DNA from: Reyranella soli
GTDB lineage: Bacteria; Pseudomonadota; Alphaproteobacteria; Reyranellales; Reyranellaceae
Length of the DNA stretch: 64,000 nt
Reading direction: 5' to 3'
Assembly: GCF_007992495.1 (NCBI RefSeq)
Contig: NZ_BKAJ01000073.1
Span: 1-64,000, forward strand
A program made the translations under genes and the position numbers. The notes below the pieces were generated by a model. The model worked only from the letters and a program-made list of their open reading frames with translations. It was not told where the DNA came from and did no database searches. Positions 1-8,855 of the stretch are shown in pieces. Position 1 is the first letter of the stretch. Each line of letters starts with the position of its first letter.

Positions 1-674
1 CTCGCAATCTCATCGGCCCCGCGGCAACCCGTCATGATCACTGTGCAGAGCTACTAGCTCGCTGAGCAGGCTCCCAGCGGGAGTGGCTGATCCAGTGCAT
101 CTGAGTCGCGCGCGAGGCGAAGTGGCCTATCGAAGCGTGTTTTCAAGTGATCGCAGAGGTGCTCGGCTGGCCGTCTCATCCGTGTCCGCTCGGGGGCAGT
201 CTCTGACGGACCGCTCAACGTGACCGGTCGTGCGTTGACGTAAAACAAGCTACGCGCATCGGTCACAGTGACCGCGGACCGTCTAGTAATCGTCTAAAGG
301 CGCCGTTCGTCATCGGCTCCAGGCTGGGCGGCGATCGCTCGTCAAGTTCGGATAACCCATGGAAAGCGGGCACAACAGCGGAATTTGACGGCCCTAGCGA
401 CGAAATACGCGTGTCTTCCCATGTTCCAAACGCATGCCATGCGTCGCGATGAAGATTGAAGCAGCGCCGAGAAAGCCCCTCGATCAATAACAGTGTTTAA
501 ACCTTTGCATGCCCAACCGTTGCTCGAATCAGCACGCAGTGGCCAATTATTGCTTCTTGTAAGAATGCTGGTCGTTTTCTACGAATTTCGTCGTGACCGC
601 CTCCGAATGCATGGCGCCACCTTGCGCAAGTGGCGGCGGGCCTGAAATGCCCCGCGTGGCAGGGTGGGCAGTTG
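1..674. other. Intergenic stretch, no supported gene
   Basis: I see no convincing gene here. The two short open frames on the minus strand (54-266 and 263-487) have no recognisable domain, no good ribosome binding site and low-complexity composition. Base composition is less GC-rich than the genes that follow, as expected of a spacer or the decayed end of an upstream unit. The first clear signals are the promoter and operator candidates that begin at 675. Confidence 0.6.
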
Positions 675-723
675 TTGACGGAGGTCTGTTTCAGTGTTTC
701 ACTGAAAAAAGTGAAAAACTGAA
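675..723 (+). promoter_or_regulatory. Candidate promoter with palindromic operator for the HyuA operon
   Basis: Seen: TTGACG at 675-680 and TTCACT at 698-703 are 17 bases apart, a plausible -35/-10 pair with a weak -10. Overlapping the -10 is a perfect inverted repeat TTCAGTG-TTT-CACTGAA (690-706), and its left part pairs again with GTGAAAAACTGAA (711-723), giving 13-base arms with one mismatch. The GTG start of the first gene lies 22 bases downstream. Inference: a dimeric or tetrameric repressor site; the XRE-cupin protein encoded at the far end of the same unit is the obvious candidate ligand. No sigma-factor assignment can be proved from sequence alone. Confidence 0.55.
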
Positions 724-744
724 CGCCAGCGGAGACCAGACGAC

Positions 745-2850
745 GTGTACACGATAGCGGTCGATATCGGCGGCACCTTCACGGACGTGATCGCGATCGA
801 CAATCGCAGCGGCGATACCGCCATGGGCAAGGCGCTGACCACGCCGGGCGACCTGCAGCAGGGCGTCCTCAACGGGCTCGCCGATGCCGCGGCGAACCTG
901 TCGACCAGCGTGCCGGCGCTGCTCGGCCAGACCGAGCGCATGGTCCACGCCACGACCCAGTCCAGCAACGCGGTGTTCGCCTTTAGCGGGGCGCGGACGG
1001 CCGTGCTGACAACGCGCGGCTTCGGCGACACGCTGACCATCATGCGCGCCACCGGCCGAGTGGCGGGGCTCAGCGTCTTCGAGCGCCATCATTACCGGGC
1101 CACCGCCAAGCCGCGCCTGCTGGTCGACGAGCGCGACATCTTCGAGATTCCCGAGCGGGTCGACGCCGAGGGCGAGGTCGTGACGCCGCTGGACGAGGCC
1201 GAGGTGGCCCGCGTGGCGCGGCTCCTGGTGGAGCGGGCCTATGAGGCGGTTGCCGTCGCCTATCTCTTTTCCCACCAGAACCCGGGGCATGAACGGCGCA
1301 CCGCGGAGATCATTCGGCGCGAGGCGCCGCAGCTCTACGTTTCGGTCTCCGCCGACGTGGCGCCGGTCATGGGCGAGTACGAGCGCAGCGCGACGGCGCT
1401 GTTCAACGCCTATGTCGGGCCGGTGATCGACAGCTATCTGTCGCGTCTCGAGCGGACGCTGGCGGACAAGGGGCTCAAGCAGAAGCTGCTCATTGTGCAG
1501 GCGAATGGCGGGTTGGCGACCGTGGCGCAGACCGTGCCGATCTACACGATCGAGTCCGGCCCCGCGGCCGGAGTCGTCGGCACGGCGCACATGGCGGAGC
1601 GGCTCGGCCATCGCAACGTCATCGCCACAGACGTGGGCGGCACGACCTTCAAGGTCGCCATCGTCGAGAGCGGGGCGTGGAGCTACAGCACGCAGACAGT
1701 CCTCAACCAGTACCAGCTCCGCCTGCCCATGATCGACCTCGCCTCGATCGGCGCCGGCGGCGGCTCGATCGCCTGGGTCGACGGCCAGCGCCTGCGCATC
1801 GGCCCCAAGAGCGCGTCGGCCGATCCGGGGCCTGCCTGCTACGGGCTGGGCGGCACCGAGCCGACCGTGACCGATGCTGACGTGGTGCTGGGCTACATCG
1901 CCCCCGACAATTTCCTCGGCGGCCGCATGAAGCTGCATCGCGACCGTGCGATGGACGCCATCCGCACCCGCATCGCCGATCCGCTGTTCGGCGGCGACCT
2001 GATCGCGGCGGCGGCGGGCATCCGCAAGGTAGTCGATAGCCAGATGGCCGACCTGATCCGCAAGTGCACGCTCGAGCGCGGCTACGATCCGCGCGACTTC
2101 GTGATGATGGCCTATGGCGGGGCGGGGCCGGTGCATGCCGCCTCCTACGCGGCCGAAGCCGGCGCCACCAAGCTGCTGGTGCCGTATTTCGCGACCGTGC
2201 ATTCCGCCTATGGCGCGGCGCTGTCGGACATCCGCTTCAGCCTACAGTTCTCCGAGCCCATCGTGCTGCCCAACGATGCGGCGCGCATTGAGAAGATCTT
2301 CAAGGACATGGAGGCTAAGGGCACGGAGGCCTTGGAGCGCGCCGACGTGCCGCCGGCCAACCGGCGCTACAACCGCTGGGTCGAGGCGCGCTATCGCCGC
2401 CAAGTCCACCAGCTGCGCATTCCGGCGCCCGCCGTCATCGACGAGGCGACGCTGGCGCCGCTGGCCCGAGCCTTCGAGCGCGAGTACGAGCGTCTGTTCG
2501 GGCCGGGCTCGGGCATGGCCGATGCCGGGATCGAGCTCGTCAACTACGGCGTCGACGCGGTCGGCGTGGTCGACAAGGCGCCGTGGAAGGAGGCGCCTCG
2601 CGGCGGTGCCGTCGCCCCGTCATCGACGCGCGACGCCTATTGTCCGCTGCGGCAGGCCATGGTGCCGACACCGATCTATGACGGGCCGAGCCTGCCGCCC
2701 GGCACGGAGATCGCGGGCCCCGCGGTCATCGAGCATCCCGGCACGACGATCGTGATCCTGGCAGGCCAGAGCGCCAGCATCGACGCCTTCCGCCACACCC
2801 ACATCACCATCGCCAGCAACGACAAGGGAGGCCGCGATGGCCGCCAGTAA
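745..2850 (+). CDS. Hydantoinase/oxoprolinase family subunit A (HyuA-type ATPase subunit)
   Basis: A 701-residue protein with the HyuA/oxoprolinase layout: an N-terminal acetate-kinase-like nucleotide-binding core opening with DIGGTFTDV (residues 7-15), a second phosphate loop DVGGTTFKV near residue 296, and a glycine-rich SIGAGGGSIAW segment. Family members use ATP to activate an amide, imide or ketone enol. The start is GTG with GGAGA (731-735) nine bases upstream. The 3' end overlaps the next gene by 14 bases, so the two subunits are translationally coupled. The family is often labelled N-methylhydantoinase A, but the partner's carboxylase-gamma-like tail makes an ATP-dependent carboxylase (acetone/acetophenone carboxylase type) an equally good reading; the substrate is unknown. 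Confidence 0.9.
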   Translation: MYTIAVDIGGTFTDVIAIDNRSGDTAMGKALTTPGDLQQGVLNGLADAAANLSTSVPALLGQTERMVHATTQSSNAVFAFSGARTAVLTTRGFGDTLTIMRATGRVAGLSVFERHHYRATAKPRLLVDERDIFEIPERVDAEGEVVTPLDEAEVARVARLLVERAYEAVAVAYLFSHQNPGHERRTAEIIRREAPQLYVSVSADVAPVMGEYERSATALFNAYVGPVIDSYLSRLERTLADKGLKQKLLIVQANGGLATVAQTVPIYTIESGPAAGVVGTAHMAERLGHRNVIATDVGGTTFKVAIVESGAWSYSTQTVLNQYQLRLPMIDLASIGAGGGSIAWVDGQRLRIGPKSASADPGPACYGLGGTEPTVTDADVVLGYIAPDNFLGGRMKLHRDRAMDAIRTRIADPLFGGDLIAAAAGIRKVVDSQMADLIRKCTLERGYDPRDFVMMAYGGAGPVHAASYAAEAGATKLLVPYFATVHSAYGAALSDIRFSLQFSEPIVLPNDAARIEKIFKDMEAKGTEALERADVPPANRRYNRWVEARYRRQVHQLRIPAPAVIDEATLAPLARAFEREYERLFGPGSGMADAGIELVNYGVDAVGVVDKAPWKEAPRGGAVAPSSTRDAYCPLRQAMVPTPIYDGPSLPPGTEIAGPAVIEHPGTTIVILAGQSASIDAFRHTHITIASNDKGGRDGRQ

Positions 2851-5041
2851 TTCGCGGATCGATCCGGTCACCTTCGAGGTCCTGAACCATCGCCTGCTCA
2901 GCATCACCGAGGAGATGGGCATCCAGTACATGCGGTGCTCCGGCTCCAACGTGCTGATCACCGGCAACGATGCGGCGACCGCCATCATGCAGCCGGATGG
3001 CGCGCTGGTGTCGGTCGGGCCGTACATCGTGACCCAGGGCAACGTGCTGCCCCTGATCGTCGACAGCACCAAGCGGCTCAGCGCCGACGTCGGCATCAAC
3101 GACGGCGACATCTTCATCTGCAACGATCCCTATCTCGGGGCCATCCATCATCCGGACTTCGCCACCGTGGCCCCCATCTACTGGAAGGACGAGCTGATCG
3201 GCTGGATCGGCGCCTCGGGCCACCAGCTCGACACCGGCGGCATGGATCCCGGCGGCTTCTCCATCAAGGTGGTCGACGTGCACCAGGAGGGCCTGCGCAT
3301 GCCGCCGGTCAAGCTGGTCGACCGCGGGACCATGCGCGAGGACGTGCTGCGCTGGATCATGAACCAGGTGCGCGATCCGCTGGTCGGCCTCGACGTGAAG
3401 GGGCAGGTCGCCGCCCTCAACACGGGCCGCCGCCGCATCATCGAGCTGATCGAGAGCTGGGGCGTCGAGACGGTGAAGGCGGTCATGGCCCAGTCGATCG
3501 ACCATGCCCGCGAGAAGCTCAGGAAGCGGCTCAGCGAGCTGCCCGACGGCGTGTGGCGCGACGTGCAGTACATCGACCATGACGGCCACGAGACCAAGAT
3601 CTACCAGATCGTCTGCACCATGACGAAGAAGGGCGAGGCATTGACCTTCGACTTCGAAGGCACCAGCCCCAACGCCCGCGGCCTCATCAACTCGACCTAT
3701 TCGGGGCTGCAGGCGGCGGTGTTGTCGGCGGTCTACATCAACCTGTGCTGGGACATCCCGTGGAACCGCGGCGTGCGGGACTGCATCGAGCTCGTCACCA
3801 AGGCCGGCACGGTCAACAACTGTGCCTATCCGGCGCCGTGCGCCATGGCCACCATCTCGGCGGTCATCGTCACGATCGACGCGTCGTGGCGTTGCCTGTC
3901 GCAGATGCTGATGGCCGACGAGCGCTATCGCGAGCAGTCGATGGCGGTGTGGTCGGGCACGTCGATGGCGCCCATCTTCGCCGGCACCAGCCAGCACGGC
4001 TTCCCCTTCGCCGCCACCGAGATGAGCCACTTCGGCGGCGGCGGCGGCGCCCGCACCTACGACGATGGCGTCGATACGGCGGGCATCGTGTTCAACACGA
4101 CGCCCAACATGCCCAACATCGAGGACCAGGAATCGGAATACCCGGTCCTCTATCTCTTCCGCCGGCACCTGCGGGATTCTGGTGGCCCCGGCCGTTATCG
4201 CGGCGGACGCTCGGCCGAGCTCGCCTACACGGTGCACAAGGCGCCGGACAATCGCCTCGACGGCCTGTTCGCCGGCACCGGCGCCGAAATGCCCAACGCC
4301 ATTGGCATCGGCGGCGGCATGCCGGGTGCGGCGATCCGCATTGCGCGCGTTATCGGCACGGACATCGCGGCGCGCATGCGCGACGGCGCCCCGCTGCCCG
4401 ACGCGCTGGAGGGGATCCAAGGCAGGCTGGAAATCCTGCCGCCCAAGCACACGCGCTCGTCGATGGATCTGGGCGACGTCTGGTACCACAGCTGGCAGGC
4501 CGGCGGCGGCTACGGCGATCCGCTGCGCCGGGACCCCGAGCGCGTGGCGATGGACGTGAGGCGCAAGGCCGTCTCGGCCGTCGCCGCGGCGGATATCTAC
4601 GGCGTGGTCCTCGATGGCGAGGGGAGCTGCGACGAGAAGGCCACCGAGGTGCGTCGCGCCGAGTTGCGGCAGGCCAGGTTGAAGCAGGCCGTCGCGCCGG
4701 ACGTCGGCGACGTCGTCATGAGTTTCGCCGGATCGGGGCGGCGGTCCATCGCCGAGACGCTCGCGATCGACTTCGACAAGGGCACCGTGAGGTGCGGCGA
4801 CTGCGGCCATGTCCATTGCCGGCCGCAGGACAACCTTCTGAAGCACCTGCGGGAGGTGAAGGCGGCGCTGCGCACGGCAGGGCCGGTTCGCGGCGAGGAC
4901 TACGATGTCGGTCGCTTCCACCTACGCCAGCTCTGCTGCAGCAACTGCGGCAGCCTGGTCGACGTGCAGGTGGCGCTCGACGGCGCGCCGAGGCCGTACT
5001 TCCGCATCGACGATTGGCCGGCCGCGGCTGCTGCAGAATAG
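2837..5041 (+). CDS. Hydantoinase B/oxoprolinase family subunit with Cys-rich C-terminal domain
   Basis: A 734-residue protein; residues 1 to about 560 form a HyuB-type subunit, with the characteristic NDPYLGAIHHPDF and HQLDTGGMDPG (from residue 129) segments. HyuB proteins pair with HyuA to form the ATP-driven amidohydrolase or carboxylase. The remaining 170 residues carry two cysteine clusters (C653-x2-C656 with C661, and C700/C701-x2-C704), like the small zinc-binding gamma subunit of acetone carboxylases, here fused to the B subunit. Plain hydantoinase B proteins end near residue 560-600, so the tail is the feature that argues for carboxylation chemistry. The next gene starts 9 bases downstream. 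Confidence 0.88.
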   Translation: MAASNSRIDPVTFEVLNHRLLSITEEMGIQYMRCSGSNVLITGNDAATAIMQPDGALVSVGPYIVTQGNVLPLIVDSTKRLSADVGINDGDIFICNDPYLGAIHHPDFATVAPIYWKDELIGWIGASGHQLDTGGMDPGGFSIKVVDVHQEGLRMPPVKLVDRGTMREDVLRWIMNQVRDPLVGLDVKGQVAALNTGRRRIIELIESWGVETVKAVMAQSIDHAREKLRKRLSELPDGVWRDVQYIDHDGHETKIYQIVCTMTKKGEALTFDFEGTSPNARGLINSTYSGLQAAVLSAVYINLCWDIPWNRGVRDCIELVTKAGTVNNCAYPAPCAMATISAVIVTIDASWRCLSQMLMADERYREQSMAVWSGTSMAPIFAGTSQHGFPFAATEMSHFGGGGGARTYDDGVDTAGIVFNTTPNMPNIEDQESEYPVLYLFRRHLRDSGGPGRYRGGRSAELAYTVHKAPDNRLDGLFAGTGAEMPNAIGIGGGMPGAAIRIARVIGTDIAARMRDGAPLPDALEGIQGRLEILPPKHTRSSMDLGDVWYHSWQAGGGYGDPLRRDPERVAMDVRRKAVSAVAAADIYGVVLDGEGSCDEKATEVRRAELRQARLKQAVAPDVGDVVMSFAGSGRRSIAETLAIDFDKGTVRCGDCGHVHCRPQDNLLKHLREVKAALRTAGPVRGEDYDVGRFHLRQLCCSNCGSLVDVQVALDGAPRPYFRIDDWPAAAAAE

Positions 5042-5050
5042 GGATCGACA

Positions 5051-5905
5051 ATGCTCGTACGTTTTTCCAAGGACAAGACATCGCCGCTTCGCACCGGCCT
5101 GCTGGTCGGCGACCGCGTGCACGACATCAGTGCGCGCTATCCGACGGTCGCACGCTTCGTTGCAGCCCACCCCGACGGCTGGGACGCCAAGGCCCTCGAC
5201 CTTTCTGGCGCGGAGAGCCATGCGGCGGCGAGCGTCCATCTCGGCCCGCCAGTCGATGACGGCGCCTCGGTCTATCTGGTCGGTGCCAACTACAAGAAGC
5301 ACGCAGAAGAAGCCGGCCTCGACGTGCCGGCGAGCCCGGTGATCTTCATGAAGCCGACGACCGCGCTGGTCGGGCCGCACGATCCGATCCAGCTGCCGCC
5401 GATCTCGTCGGAGATGGACTATGAAGGTGAGCTTGCCGTCATGATCGGCCGCGAAGCCTGCCGCGTCAGCAAGGAGGACGCACCGCGCTATGTGGCCGGC
5501 CTCACCGTGGTCAACGACGTGACGGCGCGCGACCTGCAATGGGTGATGCTGGGCAAGAACCGCATCGTCGACTGGCTGTCGAGCAAGGCGCTGGACAAGA
5601 GCACGCCGGTCGGGCCGGGCGTCGCCAGCCGCACGGCGGGCGCCGACCCGCACAAGCTCAGGCTCACCACCGATCTCAACGGCCAGCGCATGCAGGACGG
5701 CGAGACCTCGATGATGGTGTTCTCCATCTGGGAGCTCATCGCGTTCCTGTCGGCGCGCGTGACGTTGCGGCCGGGCGACATACTGTCCACCGGCACACCG
5801 GTCGGCGTCGGCGGCTTCCGCAAGATCTTCCTCAAGGCCGGCGACCGGCTGCGCATCGAAGTCGAGCATGTCGGCGTGCTCGACAATCCGGTGACGAAGG
5901 CCTGA
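5051..5905 (+). CDS. Fumarylacetoacetate hydrolase family protein
   Basis: A 284-residue enzyme of the FAH superfamily: a short N-terminal region and a C-terminal FAH fold from about residue 75. Seen: the metal-site signature MDYEGELAVMIG, in which the E-x-E pair binds Mg or Mn, and the following VNDVTARDLQW, both standard. Known members cleave C-C bonds of 2,4-diketones, hydrate 2-oxo-pent-4-enoates or decarboxylate oxo acids. It sits 9 bases after the HyuB-type gene and 3 bases before an SDR gene, so it probably processes the product of the upstream carboxylase or amidohydrolase. The exact substrate is not determinable. Confidence 0.9.
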   Translation: MLVRFSKDKTSPLRTGLLVGDRVHDISARYPTVARFVAAHPDGWDAKALDLSGAESHAAASVHLGPPVDDGASVYLVGANYKKHAEEAGLDVPASPVIFMKPTTALVGPHDPIQLPPISSEMDYEGELAVMIGREACRVSKEDAPRYVAGLTVVNDVTARDLQWVMLGKNRIVDWLSSKALDKSTPVGPGVASRTAGADPHKLRLTTDLNGQRMQDGETSMMVFSIWELIAFLSARVTLRPGDILSTGTPVGVGGFRKIFLKAGDRLRIEVEHVGVLDNPVTKA

Positions 5906-5908
5906 ACG

Positions 5909-6667
5909 ATGGCCGACTTCGCCGGGAAAGTCGTCCTCGTGACAGGCGGCACGCGTGGCATCGGTTTGGAACTGGTGCGCGCTTTCGCGGCGGCGGGAGC
6001 GATCGTGGCGTTTGCCGGCAAGGCGTCAGAGACGGTCGAGGAGGGACGACGCCGGCTGAGCAGCTCGCCGGGCGTGGCGGACAGGCTGCACGGCTTTGTC
6101 GCCGAGCTCGCCGATGCCGCAGCGCCGCGCCGACTGGTGGACGAGGTCGTTGCCGCCTGCGGCGGCATCGACGTGCTGGTGTGCAACGCCGGGCTCGTTG
6201 GCAGCAACGATCTCTGGGCGCTGGAGCCGGAGGAGTGGGACCGCATCGTCGCCGTCAACCTGCGCGCGGCCTTCTTCTGTGCCCGTGAGGCTGCCGTCTC
6301 CATGCGGGCGCGCGGCGGCGGCAACATCGTCAACATCGCATCGGTTGCGGGCCAGATCGGTGGCGCCGCGACAGGACCGGCCTACGTGGCGTCAAAGGCA
6401 GGGATGATCGGGCTGACTAAGTCGCTCGCCCGGCACTTCGCGGCGTCGCACATCCGCGTCAATTGCGTGGCGCCGGCGGACATCGAGACCGACATGACGG
6501 CGGGCTGGCCGGAGGAGCTGCGTCAGCGCCTGAAGGCGATGACGCCGCTGGCACGATTTGGGCATGTAGGCGAGGTGTCGCGGGCGGTGATGTACCTGGC
6601 CGGCGAGGGGGCGTCGTTCGTCACCGGCCACACGCTCAACGTCAATGGTGGGATCTACATGGGCTAA
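5909..6667 (+). CDS. SDR family oxidoreductase
   Basis: A 252-residue classical short-chain dehydrogenase. Seen: the nucleotide-binding GGTRGIG near the N terminus, CNAG in mid-protein, the catalytic serine in NIASVAG and the YVASK active-site motif, and the C-terminal GHTLNVNGG. The family oxidises alcohols or reduces ketones with NAD(P). It begins 3 bases after the FAH-family gene and is followed after 22 bases by the transporter receptor gene, so it is part of the same transcript. Specificity for NAD or NADP and the substrate cannot be assigned. Confidence 0.92.
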   Translation: MADFAGKVVLVTGGTRGIGLELVRAFAAAGAIVAFAGKASETVEEGRRRLSSSPGVADRLHGFVAELADAAAPRRLVDEVVAACGGIDVLVCNAGLVGSNDLWALEPEEWDRIVAVNLRAAFFCAREAAVSMRARGGGNIVNIASVAGQIGGAATGPAYVASKAGMIGLTKSLARHFAASHIRVNCVAPADIETDMTAGWPEELRQRLKAMTPLARFGHVGEVSRAVMYLAGEGASFVTGHTLNVNGGIYMG

Positions 6668-6689
6668 CAGTGAGGAAAGGGGAGTCGTC

Positions 6690-7946
6690 ATGTCAGTCAC
6701 GCGACGTCGTCTAGTCGTAGCAGGGGCCATGCTGCCGTTAGCCGGGAGGCAGGCATTCGCCGCCGAACCGGTCAAGGTCGGCGCGCTCTATCCGTTGTCC
6801 GGTCAGGTCGCGAAGTCCGGCGAGGACACGCTGAACGGCATCCGTCTCGCCGTCGATATCATCAACAAGAAGTATCCCGACTTGAAGATGCCGCTGGCAG
6901 CCGACGAGGGCCTGCCCGGCCTGGGCGGCGCGCCGATCGAGCTGATCGCGGCCGATCATCAGGGCTCGCCTGAAACCGGAGCGGCCGAAGCCGAGCGGCT
7001 GATCGTGCAGCGCAAGGTCGCGGCACTGGTCGGCGCCTTCCACAGCTCGGTGGCGGCGACGTCCAGCCAGGTCGCCGAGCGACTGCAGACGCCGTACGTG
7101 TCTGGCGAGTCAGAAGCGACGCCTCTTACCGAACGCGGCTATCGTTGGTTCTTCCGCACCACGCCGAGCTCGCGCACGCAGGCGCGCGACTTCTTCACCT
7201 TCCTGCGCGACATCAACAAGACGCACAATAATTCGGTCAAGTCGATCGCCGTCGTGCACGAGAGCACGCTGTGGGGCCAGGAGTTCACCAAGTCGGTCGA
7301 CGGCTATTTCGGCGAGTTCGCGGAATTCAAGAAGTCGATCGTGGTCGGCTATCAGCAGGGCACGGCAGACGTCACCAGCGAGGTGCAGAAGCTGATCGCC
7401 GCCAAGCCCGATGCGGTGTTCCACGCCTCGTACGACGCCGAGGCCATCCTGTTTGCGCGTACCTACAAGCAGTACGGCTTCAACCCGCAGGGCATCCTGG
7501 CGATCGGCGCCTCGTTCGGTTCGAATGCCTTCCGCGACGCGCTGGGGGCCGACGCCAACTACTTCTTCGTGCGCGAGCACTGGTCGCGTGACCTTGCCGA
7601 TCGCAATCCACTGGTCGGCCAGATCGCCAAGATGTATCGCGACCGCTACGGCAAGGACATGGACGGCACGCCGGCCCGCGCCTTCACGGCCATGATGGTC
7701 TTGGCCGATGCGATCAACCGCGCCAAGTCGACCGACCACGAGAAGATCCGCGAAGCGCTCGCCGCGACCGACATCAAGGGCGACGCGCTGATCATGCCGT
7801 GGGAGGGCGTGAAGTTCGACAAGACCGGGCAGAACGTCCTGACACGCGGCATCTTCGTGCAGACCCTCGACGGCACACCGAAGATGGTCTGGCCGGCGGA
7901 CTTCGCCGTCGCCAAGCTGGTCTGGCCGCGGCCGGCCTGGCGCTGA
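6690..7946 (+). CDS. ABC transporter substrate-binding protein, Liv/amide type
   Basis: A 418-residue periplasmic receptor of the type I leucine-binding fold. The chosen ATG follows the strong site GAGGAAAGGGG (6672-6682); reading further upstream into the SDR gene is possible but adds no signal peptide. The N terminus TRRRLVVAGAML followed by AFAA is an export signal, possibly Tat-type. The body begins KVGALYPLSGQVAKSGEDT, the usual first strand and ligand loop. It delivers the ligand to the LivH/LivM permeases encoded downstream. Members of this class bind amino acids, urea, short amides or aromatic acids; given the operon the ligand is likely the substrate of the HyuAB-type enzyme (inference). 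Confidence 0.93.
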   Translation: MSVTRRRLVVAGAMLPLAGRQAFAAEPVKVGALYPLSGQVAKSGEDTLNGIRLAVDIINKKYPDLKMPLAADEGLPGLGGAPIELIAADHQGSPETGAAEAERLIVQRKVAALVGAFHSSVAATSSQVAERLQTPYVSGESEATPLTERGYRWFFRTTPSSRTQARDFFTFLRDINKTHNNSVKSIAVVHESTLWGQEFTKSVDGYFGEFAEFKKSIVVGYQQGTADVTSEVQKLIAAKPDAVFHASYDAEAILFARTYKQYGFNPQGILAIGASFGSNAFRDALGADANYFFVREHWSRDLADRNPLVGQIAKMYRDRYGKDMDGTPARAFTAMMVLADAINRAKSTDHEKIREALAATDIKGDALIMPWEGVKFDKTGQNVLTRGIFVQTLDGTPKMVWPADFAVAKLVWPRPAWR

Positions 7947-7986
7947 GAACGGACGGATCGATGCCGGAGCGCGATCGGGAGAGGCC

Positions 7987-8853
7987 ATGTCGGAGCAGTT
8001 GATCATCCAATTGCTCGTGAGCGGCCTGGGCATGGGCTTCATCTTCGCCCTGATCGCGATCGGCCTCACACTGATCTACGGCGTCATGGGCGTGGTGAAC
8101 TTCGCCCATGGCGAGTTCATCATGCTGGGCATGTACGCGACCTACCTTGCGTACGTGACGTGGGGCGTCGACCCGGTGCTCAGCCTGCCGCTTGTCGTCG
8201 CCTTGATGTTCTGCTTCGGGCTGGTCGTCTACTACGTGCTGATCCGCCGCGTGCTGCAGGGCAGCATGCAGTCGCAGATCTTCGCCACCTTTGGCCTGAT
8301 GGTGTTCCTGCAGGCTGCTGCGCAGTTCGTGATGGGTGCCGATTACTTCGCGGTGCGCAACAGCTGGCTGTCGGGCGTGGTGAAGCTGGACGGGGTCGTG
8401 CTTCCGGTTCCCCATATCGCTGCCGTCGTCGGCGCCTCGCTGGCGACGGTGCTGCTGTACCTCCTGGTCTTCCGCACGTCGGTCGGCCGCCAGCTGCGGG
8501 CGGCGTCGCAGGATGCGCAGGCGGCGGCGACCCTCGGCATCAACGGATCGCTGATGTACGCCTTCGCCTGGGGGATCGGCGCGGCCTGCGTGGGCGTCGC
8601 GGCATCCCTGCTGGCCAACTTCTATTACATATTCCCGCGCGTCGGCGCGGTGTTCGTGCTGTTGGCTTATGTCGCCGTGGCGCTGGGCGGCTTCGGCTCG
8701 ATCCATGGCGCGCTGCTGGCTGGCGTGCTGATCGGCCTGATGCAGGTGGTGATCGGCTTCTTCGTCAGCTCGGAGCTGAAGTACGTGCCGGTCTACCTGC
8801 TGTATCTTGCCGTGGTGCTGGTGCGCCCGCGCGGCCTGTTCGGGCGAAGCTAG
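7987..8853 (+). CDS. livH: Branched-chain amino acid type ABC transporter permease (LivH family)
   Basis: A 288-residue integral membrane protein with about eight hydrophobic segments and the LivH opening LIYGVMGVVNFAHGEF. It forms one half of the membrane channel; the other half is the LivM-type protein that starts two bases after its stop codon. The ATG at 7987 has a GGAGAGGCC site just upstream (7978-7986). It belongs to a complete importer with a receptor, two permeases and two ATPases. The gene symbol denotes family rather than proven leucine transport. Confidence 0.94.
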   Translation: MSEQLIIQLLVSGLGMGFIFALIAIGLTLIYGVMGVVNFAHGEFIMLGMYATYLAYVTWGVDPVLSLPLVVALMFCFGLVVYYVLIRRVLQGSMQSQIFATFGLMVFLQAAAQFVMGADYFAVRNSWLSGVVKLDGVVLPVPHIAAVVGASLATVLLYLLVFRTSVGRQLRAASQDAQAAATLGINGSLMYAFAWGIGAACVGVAASLLANFYYIFPRVGAVFVLLAYVAVALGGFGSIHGALLAGVLIGLMQVVIGFFVSSELKYVPVYLLYLAVVLVRPRGLFGRS

Positions 8854-8855
8854 GC

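Noticed and set aside
54..487. Two small open frames near the window start
   Set aside because: No family match, no ribosome site and skewed composition; likely chance.
691..4921. Long open frames on the minus strand opposite the HyuA and HyuB genes (503 and 705 residues)
   Set aside because: They are antisense shadows of GC-rich coding sequence: low-complexity composition rich in Arg, His and Asp, no domain, no ribosome site. The plus-strand frames have clear family motifs.
745..5041. Simple hydantoin-degrading operon
   Set aside because: There is no hydantoin racemase or carbamoylase gene, and the HyuB tail points to a carboxylase; I left the substrate open.
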